Below are positions 30,725-45,700 of a stretch of 64,000 bases of DNA, piece by piece. Source of the stretch: Callorhinus ursinus (lineage: Eukaryota > Chordata > Mammalia > Carnivora > Otariidae); contig NW_020312867.1 in assembly GCF_003265705.1 (NCBI RefSeq), positions 2,817,307-2,881,306 on the forward strand, given 5' to 3'. Under the pieces are notes generated by a model. The model was not told the DNA's origin and ran no database searches. It saw only the letters and a program-made list of their open reading frames with translations. Within the stretch, counting starts at the first letter, position 1; each line of letters opens with the position of its first letter. The translations under genes were made by a program, and so were the position numbers.

Positions 30725-33700
30725 GTAAAGACTACACTGTTTTCACTAAACTATGTATGTCTTTTCTTCTGTGATTAATTCATTTTTATATTTTCTGAGT
30801 AGTAACTAATTCAAAACATACTCAGCTTTTCTGTGGAGGAAATACTTTAAAAAATATGTTTCTTAACACTCTTTTTGATGTCTTTCCTTCCTTTTTTCTT
30901 TCCTCCTACTTTGTTTCCATGGGCCAGGTTCAGTCAAGTTATTCTTGAGATTTTTACCTGTTTTACTGATAGAGATGTTAAAGGAAAAAATAATTTGACA
31001 GAATTAGGCAGAAAGTATGAGAGAAAGGTTTCACTTAGAACCCAAGTGTCTTGACTTTCTATTTCTATAAGGAGAATGAACATCCACGGCTGGTGATGTA
31101 TATAGGCTGCAACACTTTCCCTAAAGTTTGTCAAGTCTGTGATGTGACCTTTCTGTCAGCTTTGAGGTTTTCATCGGGATGTGTGGATATCGATAATACG
31201 CCCCATTTTTATGTTGGTGTTAGAGAACAGTGAACCGCATAGTTCACAGCCACCAGGATTCAGGGAGTAGAGAGTGGTGTGATGGTAGGAGTTACCAAAA
31301 AGCTAAGACCTCTCCCCTGTCCCTCCCCATTCAGTAAATGTGCCTGAAATTCCCTCTTTGCTACCCTGTGCTTTTCGTTTATTGTCATTGCCCCTATTAA
31401 AATAATCTTGCAGCTTGGTGTGAATGAACCTGTGGCATTCTTCCCTGAGAAAAGTATTGATAAAAAGTCAGAGTAAAGATGGATGAGGTTGGGATGGGGG
31501 TGCTACACCAGAAGATACTGTTGCCCTTATCTTTTTTTGCCCAAAGGCCCATCTATAACTTTTGGGGCTTTTGACTTACTATGTATTTATTAATTTGCTA
31601 TTGAATCCTGCCAGTCCTGTTTTCATTCCTGTGACCTCATCTCCCTACCTACATTCCCACCCTTTCCTTTTATCTTGCACTAGTTTTTGCTTTCTCCCTC
31701 GTCAAGCTGCACACACTTTTTTAAGCCCCCATTTGGTTTTTCCTGCTGCTTTCCCTCATGTTTTCAGAAAACCTTCTCCTTCTTTATTGTCTTTGGTGCA
31801 TGTGAAGGGCTGTCCCCAAAATGATGTGCCACAAGGAGGAGGAAGGAAATAAAATCTGTATCTGTACAGCTTATGTATAGCCACAGAAATGAATAGTTAC
31901 AGGTGGGAGTAGGCAGTTTAGCTTCAGGAAGGTAGTAATCCATCCTAAACCTGGCTGATCATCAGAATCAGCTGGGTAATTATTTAAACATACAGACTAT
32001 TGGGTCCCACTGTAGACCAACTAAATTGGAATGTGAGGGGCGGGGGCAGGACACATACCTTTCTGTGATCAGTGGTCTTCAACTTTAGCTGCTCTTTGGA
32101 ATTACTTGGGGAGATTTAAAAATCACCAGCGATTTTTTGGTAGAGATTCTCCACAAAGATTCTGACTAAACTGGTCTGGGGTATGGTTGAGCTTTCTTAA
32201 AAAATCCTGAAGTGGAGAACCATGCCTCAAGTGACTGGTTAGTCATTGTTGGAAACCCATGACCTGGTATTTATATTACCTCCTATTTGTGGTAGGTAGT
32301 ATAAATAGGAGGAGGATCCTTCCTAGACCCTGGAAATTCACAGGATGCCTGAGTAGGCCTACACGAAAGAGCTGCAGGAGTTAATTGACCGCAGATCTCA
32401 TAGAAAAGACAGCCGGAAAAGGAAAGATTGAGTGAATGTGACCATAGAAAAGCAGTGAATTGGGCGCCTGGGTGGCTCAGTTGGTTAAGCGACTGCCTTC
32501 GGCTCAGGTCATGATCCTGGAGTCCCGGGATCAAGTCCCGCATCGGGCTCCCTGCTCAGCGGGGAGTCTGCTTCTCCCTCTGACCTTCCCCCCCTCTCAT
32601 GTGCTCTCTCTCTCTCATTCTCTCTCTCAAATAAATAAATAAAATCTTAAAAAAAAAAAAAAAAAAGAAAAGCAGTGAATTAACTCCTGGGTCCTCCATT
32701 CTGCGGCCATAGTGATGCCTTGTCTGCGTCTGAAGTGTGCCCAAGTGCTATGGATGGAATTTGTGCACCTCTCCTCTCCCCAAACGCACATGTTGAAGCC
32801 CTCACCCTCTATGTGACTATATTGGAGATAGGGCCCTTAGGAGGTGACTAAGGTTAAATTAAGTCTTAGGGTGGAATTGGAGTGTGAATCCAATAGAATT
32901 GGTGACCTCGTAAGAGGAAGAGAGCTCTCACCAGAAACCAAACCCTGCTGGAATCTTGATCTTGGACTTCCAGCCTCCAGAACTGTCGGAAAATAAATTT
33001 CTCTTGTTTAAGCCCCTCAGGCATCCCAGGCAGTCTAAGACACCACGCAATCAGTGTCTCACTTCCTAACATCTGTTAGCTCCTCTTTGATAGGCCTGTG
33101 CTGTTCCTGCCCACTTCCCATGCTCCCTCTCTCTCCCTGAGACATGTTCCTATCCCCTCACTATTCATGAGAGCTCCCCTGCTTTAGCCCAGCTTTGTAG
33201 AAGATTGGCAAGAGGCCCTCTTTGGATGGTGGCATTCCCAAACAAAGAGTTCCACCCCCTATAGTCCCCCTGCCACAGTACATGAGTGTTTCTGTCTTTG
33301 CCCAGCAAGTGTGTGCTTCTGCATTCATTGTGAAAGGTACGATGGTAATGCCCTTCATCAGTTATTTTATTTGATCCCCCCAGTACCCCGGTGGTAATAG
33401 GAGCACAGATCAGTCTGTTCCCATACTGCTGGTGAGAAAACTAAGGATGAGAAAGGTGAAGTAGCTTACTCAGATTGAGTACCAAAGAATGCTTGCTGTG
33501 GGGCAGGACGTCTCAGTCTTGGCACTGTTAATGTTTTGGGCTGGATGGTTGTTGTGGGGGACCGTTGTGCATGTTGTAGGATGTTTAGGAGCATCCTGGG
33601 TCTCTATCCACTAGATGCCAGCATCTCCCAGTAGTGACAACCAAAAATGTCTCCAGACATGGTCAAATGCCCCCTGGGGGCAGAGTCTCCCATTTGAGAA

Positions 33701-36700
33701 CCACTACTATAGGGGATAGGCCTCCAGATTTGAATAGTAGAAGTGTTGAGGTTTTTTGTTTGGGAGGAGTTTTTTGGCCTAGCCTACTTTTATTTATATT
33801 TATTAAGCACTCTTATGTGCCAGGTGTTACCTTCTCTCTTTTAAATCAAAAGAGTATCCCTTTGAAGTACATAGTATTATTCCTCACTTAGATGATGAAA
33901 ATCTGACTGAAAAACTGACTTGCCCAGTCAGTATGTGGCAGAGTCAGGGCTGAAACCAGGTCTGTCCTACCCTAATCCCTTAGGCCTTTGCACTATACTG
34001 ACCCCATCACCTCTGTGGCTTGCCCTGTCTCTTTAAGGAAAAGTCTAGAAACGTGCATCAGTTCACTTCTTTTTGTCCATTCTTATAGATATACTCTTAT
34101 CCAGAAGGCATCACCATACCCTTCCAGACTTCAGGGAGCTGGAGGAAGTCTAGACCCAACCTGTTATGGAGAGATTTGTCCTGAGATGACTATAAGGAAG
34201 CATTCTCAAAATAGCTTTAAGCAAGGCTTATGTTAACTCATCTCTTGTCATTTGTTGGTACTTTTCCCATTTAATTTTAGTGTGCTTGTAATTTTGTCTG
34301 TGGCTCAGATTTGTGAAGAAGTGGGTAATCTTGCCGTGCTTCTTTTGGCTCCAGTGATGAAAAGATGCAACTGCCAGCACTTATCTTTGTTTTGGGGGCC
34401 AGAAATTGTACAGACATATGAACTGATTTTTTTTAAAATAACATTTAGCTATTTTTAGTGCATTTTCACAAGTATTATATTCTCCTTAAATCTCCCAACC
34501 TCCTATGGAATAAGTAGTTAAAGGTTTTAACTACTTAAAATGGAATTATCTTAACTCCATTTTACAGGTAAGGCTGAGAGAAGGTTATATGACTTACCCA
34601 AAGTTAGTGCCCAGTAAGGTGGTGAAGCCAAGACTAGTACCCACATCTGTTTACTTCCACTCAGATCAGGGGGTTTAGGCCTCTTCCCACCCTCTGCCAC
34701 CTCTTGGAGCTGGTTACTCCAGCTTCCTCAACCAGCGGACCTTGTAATAAGCAAGAGAGTTGACCAGTGAGTGCTTCCTTTTCCCTGACCTCAGCTACCT
34801 TAAAATATGTGCCAGAAAAGACTAGCAGAAAAATACGAAACATTAACAATAGCAGCTATTTGTCAATAGAGAGATGACGAATGATTATAATTTTCCTTAT
34901 ATTTCTCTACAATGAGCATGTACCTTCCTTTTTGTAATTAGAAAACCAGCAAAAGGAGCTCCTCGGTGGCTCTAGTCAGTTAAGCTTCTGTCTTCGGCTC
35001 AGGTCATGATCCCGGTCCTGGGATCAAGCCCCACATACGGCTCCCTCTCCCTGTGGCTCTGCCTGCTTGTGCTCTCTCTCTGTCAAATAAAATCTTTAAA
35101 AAAAAAAAAAAAAAAGAGAAAAAAGAAAACCAGAAAGAAAGGATTTGGTATGGTACAAAAATACTGAGCCTAGTGAAAGCCAAAGGGCGGTCTTAAGGAA
35201 ATAAGTAGAAGGCTCCCATTGGCTTCTACAGAATTGAGGAAATATCAAGGAGGGGAGTAACTGTTTAGTGGGGAGAATAGAAACAAGTTATTTACTTCTT
35301 TCTGGTTGTTAAAATAGAAAGTGAGATAGACCCTACTGCAGTTTTAAGTTTTCCATCTCTACTAGTGACTGGAAATGTAAGCAGAGGAGAGTGGAGGGAG
35401 AAGCCATGCATTTTTATAACTTTCAGGACAGCAGAGACAGCCAAAGGGATTAGTGCCAAGGATTTTTTTTTTTTTTTAATTTTAAAAAGTTATTGAGGGG
35501 TGCCTGGGTGGCTCAGTCGTTAAGCGTCTGCCTTTGGCTCAGGTCATGGTCCCAGGGTCCTGGGATCGAGCTCTGCATCAGGCTCCCTGCTCCACAGGAA
35601 GCCTGCTTCTCCCTCTCCCACTCCCCCTGCTTGTGTTCCCTCTCTTGCTGTCTCTCTGTCAAATAAATAAAATCTTTAAAAAAAATAAAATAAAAATAAA
35701 AAGTTATTGACATTTTCATTAAAGAATATTATTTTTGAAGTGCTGCATCTACTATGCACTGGAGGGTGGGTGTCCCTTAATGTGCTAAGAAGTAATTGTC
35801 AGATGTTGTAAGAAATGACCCAGATGGGACTGGAGCAGTAAATGAGTTCCTGAGCAAGTAATGGTGCCACTGTGACAGAACACTGTCAACCAGCTATAAG
35901 ATCAGCAGGAGATAGTGGAAGAAGCCTTAGCCACAGGATGCCTAAGGAGTTTTTAGTGCAGGGGGTCAAGTGACACATGTTATTAGCCTGATAGTATGTT
36001 ACTTTAGAGGAGAAGTTATTTTGGAGTTGAAATTGTACCTTTTCAGCAGTCTGCAGATGATTATCTGATTGTCGATAGTTTTATCCAAGTATCTGACCTT
36101 TTTACAAATTTCCTTACGAAGTCTTTCTTAATTAGTATTTTTTGAAGGTAATAATATAGATGCTTTAAATATATATATACACATATGCCCACATAAACAC
36201 TCACATATATATAATTTTTAATTTGGATTATCAGCTTGAACAGATTTCTACTTTTTTTTTTAATATTTTATTTATTTATTTGACAGAGAAAGACACAGTG
36301 AGAGAGGGAACACAAGCAGGGGGAGTGGGAGAGGGGGAAGCAGGCTTCCCATTGAGCAGGAAGGCTGATGCAGGGCTGGATCCCAGGACCCTGGGACCAT
36401 GACCTGAGCCGAAGGCAGACGCTTAACGACTGAGCCACCCAGGCGCCCCTTGAACAGATTTCTACTTAAAAAGTTTATTGATGATTGTAAAACATTGATT
36501 TATTAATCTGTGTTAATTGATTGTATTAATCTTTATTAACAAAGAAAAACTATTTTCTAGGCTTACCTAATCCTTCTGCTTATACAGTTCATCTTTCCAC
36601 TTTCTGTTGGTAAAGATTATTGTCTTTTGTTACTAAAAATGTCATATTTTATTCTCTTTGATTTTTCTTTTTCAAATCAGCTTGTTTCTAAAATTTTTAC

Positions 36701-39700
36701 TCTTTTAACAACTCTTTCTCTCCACTTTAGTTCCTAGCATATCAATTGCATGTCGCTTTGGTATTCATTTCTTAACTCAAATTGAGTATCTCTATTTTGA
36801 GATGCTTATAACCTTTATAAAATGATGTTTACTGCATTTACTAAGTACCAGGACTGGGAATAGAGTGATAAATCAGACACAGGGCCCCAACCCCACTTCA
36901 GGTTCACAGAAGAGGTAGATTTGCCCCAGATCTCTTCCTTTTGGTAGTTGATTCTAAGGTCTTACACATCTTGCCCTTCTTTATATCTGTTGTTTTCTGT
37001 CTTTTGAAACTATATATGCCTCTTGACTAGATCTCATGTTGAGAAACTACATTTCTCTTCTCCCTAGCAATTACTTATTTTTTATATCCCCCCCTACCCC
37101 CTTCTTTTCATACTTCTCTTCATTCATTGATCTATTCTTAGTTGCTTCTTGCTTATTCTCCAGTCTTGTATTTGAGAGAATGACTTTTTAACTTACCTTC
37201 TTGAGCTGCTTCATTTACCTTCTACATTTGGCTCTGAGGCTACACCAGGAAATACTCCCCTTGGCTGGCTTCTACCTTAACTGTAACTTACAGTAATAAT
37301 ATATCTTTTTTCTTGACTTATTCTTTTTTCTGTCTTTCCCCAAATTACTCTATTATTTTAATTTCTTTCTTGAATCTCTTTCTGCTAATTAAGTCTGCTT
37401 AGTGCAAGAATCTCTCTGAACATGGAATTACTGGTGTCTTCAAAATGGACAGAAAGAGAAAAGAAAACACCCAGAACTTGAAACTTCTAGAAGTTTTGTT
37501 AGAGCGTAACCATGTACCTCAAATATCAAAGATAGATAAGTCCCCAGGGAATTCTTTCTCTTTCTAGGATACACCCAGTAAGTAGTATTGAATTTTTAAT
37601 GAGTTCAGAGAATATGGCTTCAGTTTACCACAGTTGAGTGGGGACCAGCTAATGATCTCCATTCAGACACTCTGGATGCCAAATATTGTCAGACAGACCT
37701 GATCATATCCTTTCTCTAAGATGATCACTCAGGAGACTTGAAGCCATTCTCTAAGACCCAGTCTGGCATGTCTTTAAAACAACAACAGCAAGGGCGCCTG
37801 GGTGGCTCAGTTGGTTAAGCATCCAGCTCTTGATCTCAACTCAGGGCTTGGTGTCAGGGTTGTGAGTTCAAGTCCTGCATTGGGTTCCACGCTGGGTGTG
37901 GAACCTACTTAAAAAAAACAAAATTAAAACAACAATAAGTGTTACACTGAGGAATGTATAGAATTGTTGAATTACTACATTGTACACCTGAAGCTAATAA
38001 AACACTACATTAATTATACTAGAATTAAAGTAAACAAGTGTTAGATAGTCTTCATCCAGTTATTAGTACCTTTTTTCTGGGAATCTAGCTGTGTATGTAT
38101 GATAAAGAACATATAGTTGTTTTTTGCTAGAAGCTTAACAAAGCAGAGTGGCTTTAATTTCTGGAGAGAATTGCCTCTTTCTGCTTTTGGTGCTTCAGAG
38201 GCTTTGTGCTCATCTCAGCCTTTAGGAACTCACAGAATGCCTCATGACTGTGATCATGTGGTTGTGAGGAAGGGGAACTCATGCATATACTGACAGCCGC
38301 TTCTCAAATAGCTCATCAGAATTTGTGTCTCTGTGTTCCATGACCAAGATTTTACTTCAGTCTTAGAGTGATTTTCTCTCATCTTTCTAAATAATCTCTA
38401 AAGGAACCTCTGGGAACCCTGTAAAATCAAAGTCCTAATATGATCTGTTTTTAAATCATTATACATTATTTCCTCAAAAGATTAAGTGAATCTTTAAATC
38501 TTATATTACAAAATAACAAGTTACATATTTTTGTACCATACCAGATCTTTTTTTTCTAGTTTTCTAGTTACAAAAATGGAAGTACTTGCTCATTGTAGAG
38601 AAGTATAAGGAAAATTATAATCATCCATCATCTCTCTATTGAGAAATAGCTGCTATTGTTAATGTTTTGGTATTTTTCTGCTACTCTTTGTGGTGTATAT
38701 TCACGTTGTTGAGGTCAAAGTGTAAAGATTATTTGTATCCTAATTTATTTTCACTAAATGACCATATCCTACTGAAACCATCTACCCTAGTCCTTAAGAG
38801 GGCCCTTCTTTTTGCTTCTCATAATCTAACTAGAAATTAAACGCAGTGACTTCTCTGAAAGAGTTCTCGGGTATTGTGTGAGACTAGTGGGAGATGTGGA
38901 ACACGATGATCCTTTTGCCAATGGCAGCATTCTTTGGAGATGTGCTGCATGGTCCCATCTGCATGGTGTCTTGTCTTTCCATGCTATGACTGCATCAGAC
39001 TTTATTTTGTGAACTTGGTTTCATGCCAGGAATAATACTTCAGACTAACAGTCTCTACGACTCTTTCCTGTTCTCAGTGCCACCTCTTCCCTCTGTGATT
39101 GGTAATCTATTGTGGCTTGACTGCCACTTTTAGAGAAACAAGGATGTGCTCATCCATAGCCTTATTCTTTCAGAATCTTTCTGTATCTGCACTGCCCAAT
39201 AATACAGTAGCTACTAACCACATGTGTCTATTGAGCACTTGAAATGTGAGTAATGTGACTGAGAAACTGGATTTTTTTTTTTTTAAGACTTTATTTATTT
39301 GCCAGCGAGAGAGAGAGAGAGAGAACACAAGCATGGGGAGCGGCAGGCAGAGGGAGAAGCAGGCTCCCAAGGAGCCTGATGTAGGACTCGATCCCAGGAC
39401 CCTGAGTTCATGACCTGAGCCGAAGGCAGACACTTAACCATCTGAGCCACCCAGGCGCCCCTGGATTTTTTGTTTTAATAAATTTTAGTTGACACATGTG
39501 GCTAAATGGCTACCATAGTGGATAGTGCCACTCTATCATCTCAGCTGGTTCTGCTAGTTACTCTTACGGAGAGGACAGCTTATATCTTTGGGGGTGTGTG
39601 TGTGTGTGTGTGTGTTTTACACCCTGGGCTGTGTTTTTTTAACCTCTCTGTTTTGTCCTGCCAGGAGTGTAGTGGATGGACACAGAACTGTTTCTTTCTT

Positions 39701-42700
39701 TCCTTTCTTCTTCTTCTTTTTTTTTTTAAGATTTATTTATTTATCCTAGATGTGGGGAGGGACAGAGGGAGAGAGGGAGAGCCTTAAGCAGACTCCACCC
39801 TGAGCACGGAGCCCAACACAGAGCTTGATATCACAACCCCAAGATCATGACTTGAGGTGAAGCCAAGAGTCGACTGCCCAATCAGTTGCGCCATCCAGGC
39901 TCCCGGATACAGAACTGTTTCTAAGAGGATCTTCTTGAAGCGATATGGGACTGCTTCGCACTCCTTTGGGATCAGATATCTAGATCCTGTCTGGAGGGGC
40001 AGCTTTTGGGAAGGTGCTTAGTAGCAGTTCTACTGGAATCCATTCTAGACAGAATAGAATATGTTTGATAATATGGTTTCTAAATAATTAAAAGTTTTTT
40101 TCCAGGGGAGGGGCATTTACTTTATGAAAGATCAAGGCAGAATGGTTTTTTTTTGCTCTAAAGCACATTATTCATTATTCTTTTTATATACTCTTAGGTC
40201 ATATTTTTTGCAACTCTGGCATCTGAAGTGCTACAAAAATGCCTCTGAGTCATTGCATTGATTTTTTTTTTCAATCAAACATTACTATGATATAATCTCT
40301 TTTTAGAAGCTTGGTGAATTCTTCTTGGATCTTTTGACTACGTTCTACTTTTTAAATGACTCAATGACTTGTCCTTTTTCCTATCAGCAATTTCACAGGA
40401 TGCAACAGATATGCCAGTGCATTAGGAATCTGGTTTTGTCTGTCTTTCCCTCTTTCAGTGACAATACCTTTTTCCCTTGTTCAATTTATGACTCTTCCGG
40501 GCACCTGGGTGGCTCAGTCGGTTAAACGTCTGCCTTCAGCTCAAGTCATGGTCCCAGGGTCCTGGGATCGAGTCCCGCATCGGGCTCCCTGCTCAGCGGG
40601 AAGTCTGCTTCTCCCTTTGCCGGCCACTCCCCCACCTGTGCTCTCTCTCTCTCTGACAAATAAATTTTAAAAATCTTAAAAAAAAATTTTTTTACACGTC
40701 TTCCGTTTCTTGTCCATCTATATCTTTGTTCTCCTCTTGATCCTTTAATTCCTGGTTCTGGGCACCCTGGCTCCTGCCCTCCTTTGCTCTTCTGAGGGTT
40801 GGCCTTCAACCCTCTTTTTTTCCAGGTACTTCCTAGGTGGGCTGTGAGTGTGCTCTAAGACTCTCATCCATGTTTTACCCTCTTTCTGCAAGTTCTCATT
40901 GCTCTCTTCAGGTAGGGAAGCAGAAGTACAAACTTTACTGGGCAACCGGGCTCCTTTCCTTTATGGTCACACAAACCCCGCCAAAGTGTAATCTCACCTT
41001 TTACTAACGTATGTTAGGAGCCCACCCTGCCTCTGAAGCCTTTTGATGAGAACCATTTTAGTTTTATGGCAACCAAGAGGCTGCACGTGCACTGCTTGCA
41101 CTGTGAACTGAATTTGCTGCACATTTGGGGAAGCCACGTGGGGAAACTGACTGTGTTTTCTGCCTTCTGTTGACAGACTGGTACACGAAACTTCCAGGAC
41201 TTTGACTGTCAGGTAAGGACTGTACAAGCACCAAAGGGGGCCTATGTACAGGATCTCTGCATTGCTTCCCTCCCTGTCCTGATGGCCTGTAAAAGTGGAT
41301 CTGTCTTCATAGCTAATCATAACACTTCATGTTCTTTTGGTCATTGGATCAAGTTTATTTAAAATGATTTGCTGTCATGTTCAAAAATTGCCTGCCAGGT
41401 GCCTGTTCTATGGTTGTAGGTTACTGGGTTGAACTGTCACTTTGTGATTAAGATCTCCTCTCCTCAAATGATATCGGTAACCTCAGTCACAGGTGTTAAA
41501 TGGAGGGTTGTCACTGCGGCAGAGAAGGTGGGGGAGGGGCAGTTTGGAGGGGAGACTTATCAACAAAATCTTTTTCTTACCTTTTTTTTAAGTTTTATTT
41601 ATTTAGGTAATCTCTACACCCAATGTGGGGCTCAAACTCATGACCCCAAGATCAAGAGTCGCATACTCCTTTGATTGAGCCAGTCAGGTGTCCCAACAAA
41701 ATCTTTTTCTAAAAGAAAAAGACAAATTAAGCATTATTAATACAAAATGCAGATTTCCTTTGGCTTTACGCTTGGAGATGCAAAATTCAATTTGACTCAT
41801 TAGTATTTAATTAAATGATATTGTTCTTCCTAGTTGCTTTTGCCTTTATCTCTGTTGCCAATTTGAAAATCAGTAAAATGAACCAGCATCTCTCCATCTA
41901 CCTACTTTATCTATTGACTGGCCCCGAAAGAAACGGGAGGAAGGAGTGAGTACATGGAAATGAGAACCTTATAAGCCTATGCAGCCTGACCGTCCTACTT
42001 TGGGGGTAGATGTCATAGTAGTGGCTATTAGAAGCAACATGAAGTAGAGTACTAGGCAGGGAAGGAAGGTGCTGGAAAACCAACTTCCTTGCTTCCAGGA
42101 TTCAGCCAACCTGTACACGCATATGCAGGTAGTTATTTTTATTTTATTTTTAAGATTTTATTTATTTATTTATTTGAGAGAAAGCATGAGCAGGGGGAGA
42201 GGGAGAGGGAGAAGTAGATTCCCTGAGCAGGGAGCCTGATGAGGGGCTCTGTCCCAGGACCCCGGGATCATGACCCCCAACCAAAGGCAGAGCTCAACCG
42301 ACTGAGCCACCCAGACACCCGCAGGCAGATAGTTATTTTTATTTTATTTATTTATTTGACAGAGAGGGAACACAAGCAGGCAGAGCAGCAGGCAGAAGGA
42401 GAGGGAGAAACAGGCTCCCTGCTGAGCAGAGAGCCCAACGTGGGACTCGATCCCAGGACCTTGGGATCATGATCTAAGCCAAAAGCAGACGCTTAACTGA
42501 CTGAGCCACCCAGGCATCCCCAGATAGTTATTTTTAGATAAGCATTTTTATATTAAGTACAGTGGTGTCTCTCTATAGCATTAGCATTGAAAGGAAGAAC
42601 TAAACCAGTTATATCATCATAATGTATTAGGTACCTGCTATAGATAGTAAGCATACATCATCTCCAGTTCTTGGAGCACTATCATAAGGTGGTTTTTATT

Positions 42701-45700
42701 TTCCTTGTTTTACAGATGAGGAAATTGAGAATCAGGTTTCATAACTTGCCATTGGGTAGAATTACAGTTGCAAAACCCCACTCTTCCTAGATCCGTAGCC
42801 TATTCTTTCCAACCTGGAAATGTCTAGAACTGAGAAGTTTTTAAAGAGTTGTTCTTAAAGCTGAAGTTCTTTAACAGAACAGGTGTAACTTATTTGGTTT
42901 TTTTTTTTTTTAAAGAATTTTATTTATTTATTTGAGAGAGAGAATGAGAGAGAGAGCGAGCACATGAGAGGGGGAAGGGTCACAGGGAGAAGCAGACTCC
43001 CTGCCGAGCAGGGAGCCCGATGCGGGACTCGATCCCGGGACTCCAGGATCATGACCTGAGCCGAAGGCAGTCGCTTAACCAACTGAGCCACCCAGGCGCC
43101 CCAGGTGTAACTTATTTTGTAAGGGGCAGGTTCATAGCATCGTTACAGATTTCTGAATCCCAGTGTCAAACACCTCTTGGTGTGACTATTTGGTACTTTA
43201 TATATACAAGAGAATCAACCTAGTGATGTTAAAGAATCACTTGCTGTAGGTCCTTTACTCAAAAAAATAAGTCATTTTTTGGATAAGTAGTGGCAGTCAA
43301 GTTTGGGTTTACTTGTTTTTAATTTTTTTTTTTTTAAGATTTTATTTATTTGACAGAGACACAGCGAGAGGGAGAACACAAGCAGGGGAAGTGGGAGAGG
43401 GAGAAGCAGGCCTCCCGCGGAGCAGGAGCCCGATGCGGGGCTCGATCCCAGGACCCTGGGATCATGACCTGAGCCGAAGGCAGATGCTTCACAACTGAGC
43501 CACCTAGGCGTCCCTGTTTTTAATTTGATCTAACTTCAGTTATGGTTTGGATCTAAGTTGAACCAGTTTAATTTGACTGTTGTTAATATCTGATATAATT
43601 TACCTAGAAGGAGGTCATTTGAGAGAGTATGACAGTAAAATTTAAGGTGAAGAATTCCAGAAGTAGAATACTGCTACTTAAAAGTATAGAAATGGGGTGC
43701 CTCAGTGGTTCATTCGGTTAAGTGTCTGTCTTCAGCTCAGGTCATGATTCCAGGGTCCTGGGATCAAGTCCCACATTATGCTCCCTGCTTGGTGGGGAAT
43801 CTGGTGGGGAATCTGCTTCTCCCTCTCCCCCTCCCCCCACTCATGCGTGCATGCTGTCTCTCTCTCACAAAAATAAATAAAATCTTTAAAAAAAAAAGTA
43901 TAGAAGCATTGATTTTCACCAAATTGAGTACCTCCACCCCCCCAAATTAAATATAAAAAAATTACAAGCTCAGGTGCCTGGGTGGCTCAGTCGATTGGGC
44001 ATCTGACTTTTGATTTCAGCTGAGGCTGTGATCTCAGGGTCCTTGGATCAAGCCCTACGTCAGCCTCCATGCTCAGTGGGGAGTCTGCTTGGGATTCTCT
44101 CTCTCTCCCTTTGCCCCTCCCCCCTGCACCCACTCTGTTTCTCTCCCTCTAAAATAAATAAATAAATCTTTTTAAAAAAATATACACACTCACTAAAAAA
44201 TAGATAAGAAAAAAACAAAGTAAATCAAAATTACTTATTTCACTAGTGTTGCTATTTGGTTTATATCCTTTATGATTTTTTACACATAAATATACTTAGA
44301 TATAAATGAAATTGAGCTTTAGAAATACAATTATGAATCAGTTTTTTTTTTATTTTTTTAAAGATTTTATTTATTTATTTGACAGAGAGAGACAAAGCAA
44401 GAGAAGGAACACAAGCAGGGGGAATGGGAGAGGGAGAAGCAGGCTTCCTGCTGAGCAGGGAGCCCTATGTGGGGCTCGATCCCAGGACCCCGGGATCACG
44501 ACCTGAGCCGAAGGCAGACGCTTAACAGCTGAGCCACCCAGGCGCCCCATGAATCAGTTTTTTTAAATTGAGGCTTAAAAATATTCTGGCAGGGGCGCCT
44601 GGCTGCCTCAGTCAGAAGAGCACGTGACTCTTGATCCTCAGGGTCATGAGTTCAAGCCCCATATTGGGTGTAGATTACGTAGATAAATAAATATTTTTTA
44701 AAAAACAATCTGACAAAAACTTGGTATTTTTGGTGAAGCCTTAATATAGTAACATGTTCTGGCCTTGTGAAATCTAAGTTTTAGTTCAATCCTGATACAA
44801 ATAGAACAGTGGTGACTGTTTGTCACTGTCTGTCACATGTCTGTCACTGGTTTTAAATGTACAGGCGCTTTGTGCTCTAAAGAAGAAAAAAACATAGGCC
44901 CTTCTTTTTCTCTCCTCTCGGCACCTACAAATGCTCTTCTACCACCGTTCTTGTCTGTCTCTTTGTTAAAGGCTTATGTGGTGTTCTGGAGACTGAGACC
45001 CCTGGGTCAGGAGTCTAGCAACAGGTTGATAGAAGGCCCAAGAGCTAGGAAGTGTGGTGTGAGAAGTCTAGAGTGGCCTGGTTTGCCCGAAGGCGTCCCA
45101 GAAACTATTGGGCATTCTTAGGAGACAAAACAGACCAGATCCAAAGCCAGCATTGTCACTAAATGGAAAAGCATCAGCATTGGTGTTGACCATTAGCATA
45201 ACTGTGGCACCATATTACCTGAAGCCATTTAATCAGGGCTTCCTTCTGATTTCTGTCTGCCTCAGAAAAATCTTTAAGGCATATTTGATGATGTCCCTGG
45301 GAAGTTATCTTAAAGTCATCAACCAAGCTCACAGCTTCAGTCCAAACCACCTTTCCCTCTGTTTTCTTTACCAGTCAACTACATGCTTTCCGCCCCCCCC
45401 CCCCCATAATTGAAACTGTAATCAGAAGTTTACCATTTCTCAGGGCACTTGCTGGCTCAGTCGGTAGAGCATGTGACTCTTGATCTCAAGGTTTGAGTTC
45501 AAGCTCTACGTTGGGCCTAGCGCTTACTTAAAAAAAAAAAAATGGCTTACCATTTCTCTTGGTTCTTTGATCATCCTAAGTGACTTCATTGATATTTAGC
45601 TCCCCTGAGGCAAATGGCAGTTATATTTGGATGTAAGATGATGTGGGAAGGGGTGGTTAGAGGTGACATGCTTAGGATTGATGAGAAGGGAGAAAAGAGC

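Larger units (their letters stand above)
30725..41176 (+). other. NDRG3: NDRG3 intron 2 (10.5 kb)
   Basis: Carries CAN-SINEs, MER5-like, MLT1, MER20, MIR and L1 fragments. The segments 30725-31900, 35720-36230 and 36470-37790 are unique AT-rich sequence without a recognised feature. Confidence 0.75.

Noticed and set aside
42142..42520. Regularly repeated units resembling a CRISPR-like array
   Set aside because: The repeats are dispersed eukaryotic SINEs of about 200 bp without uniform spacers.
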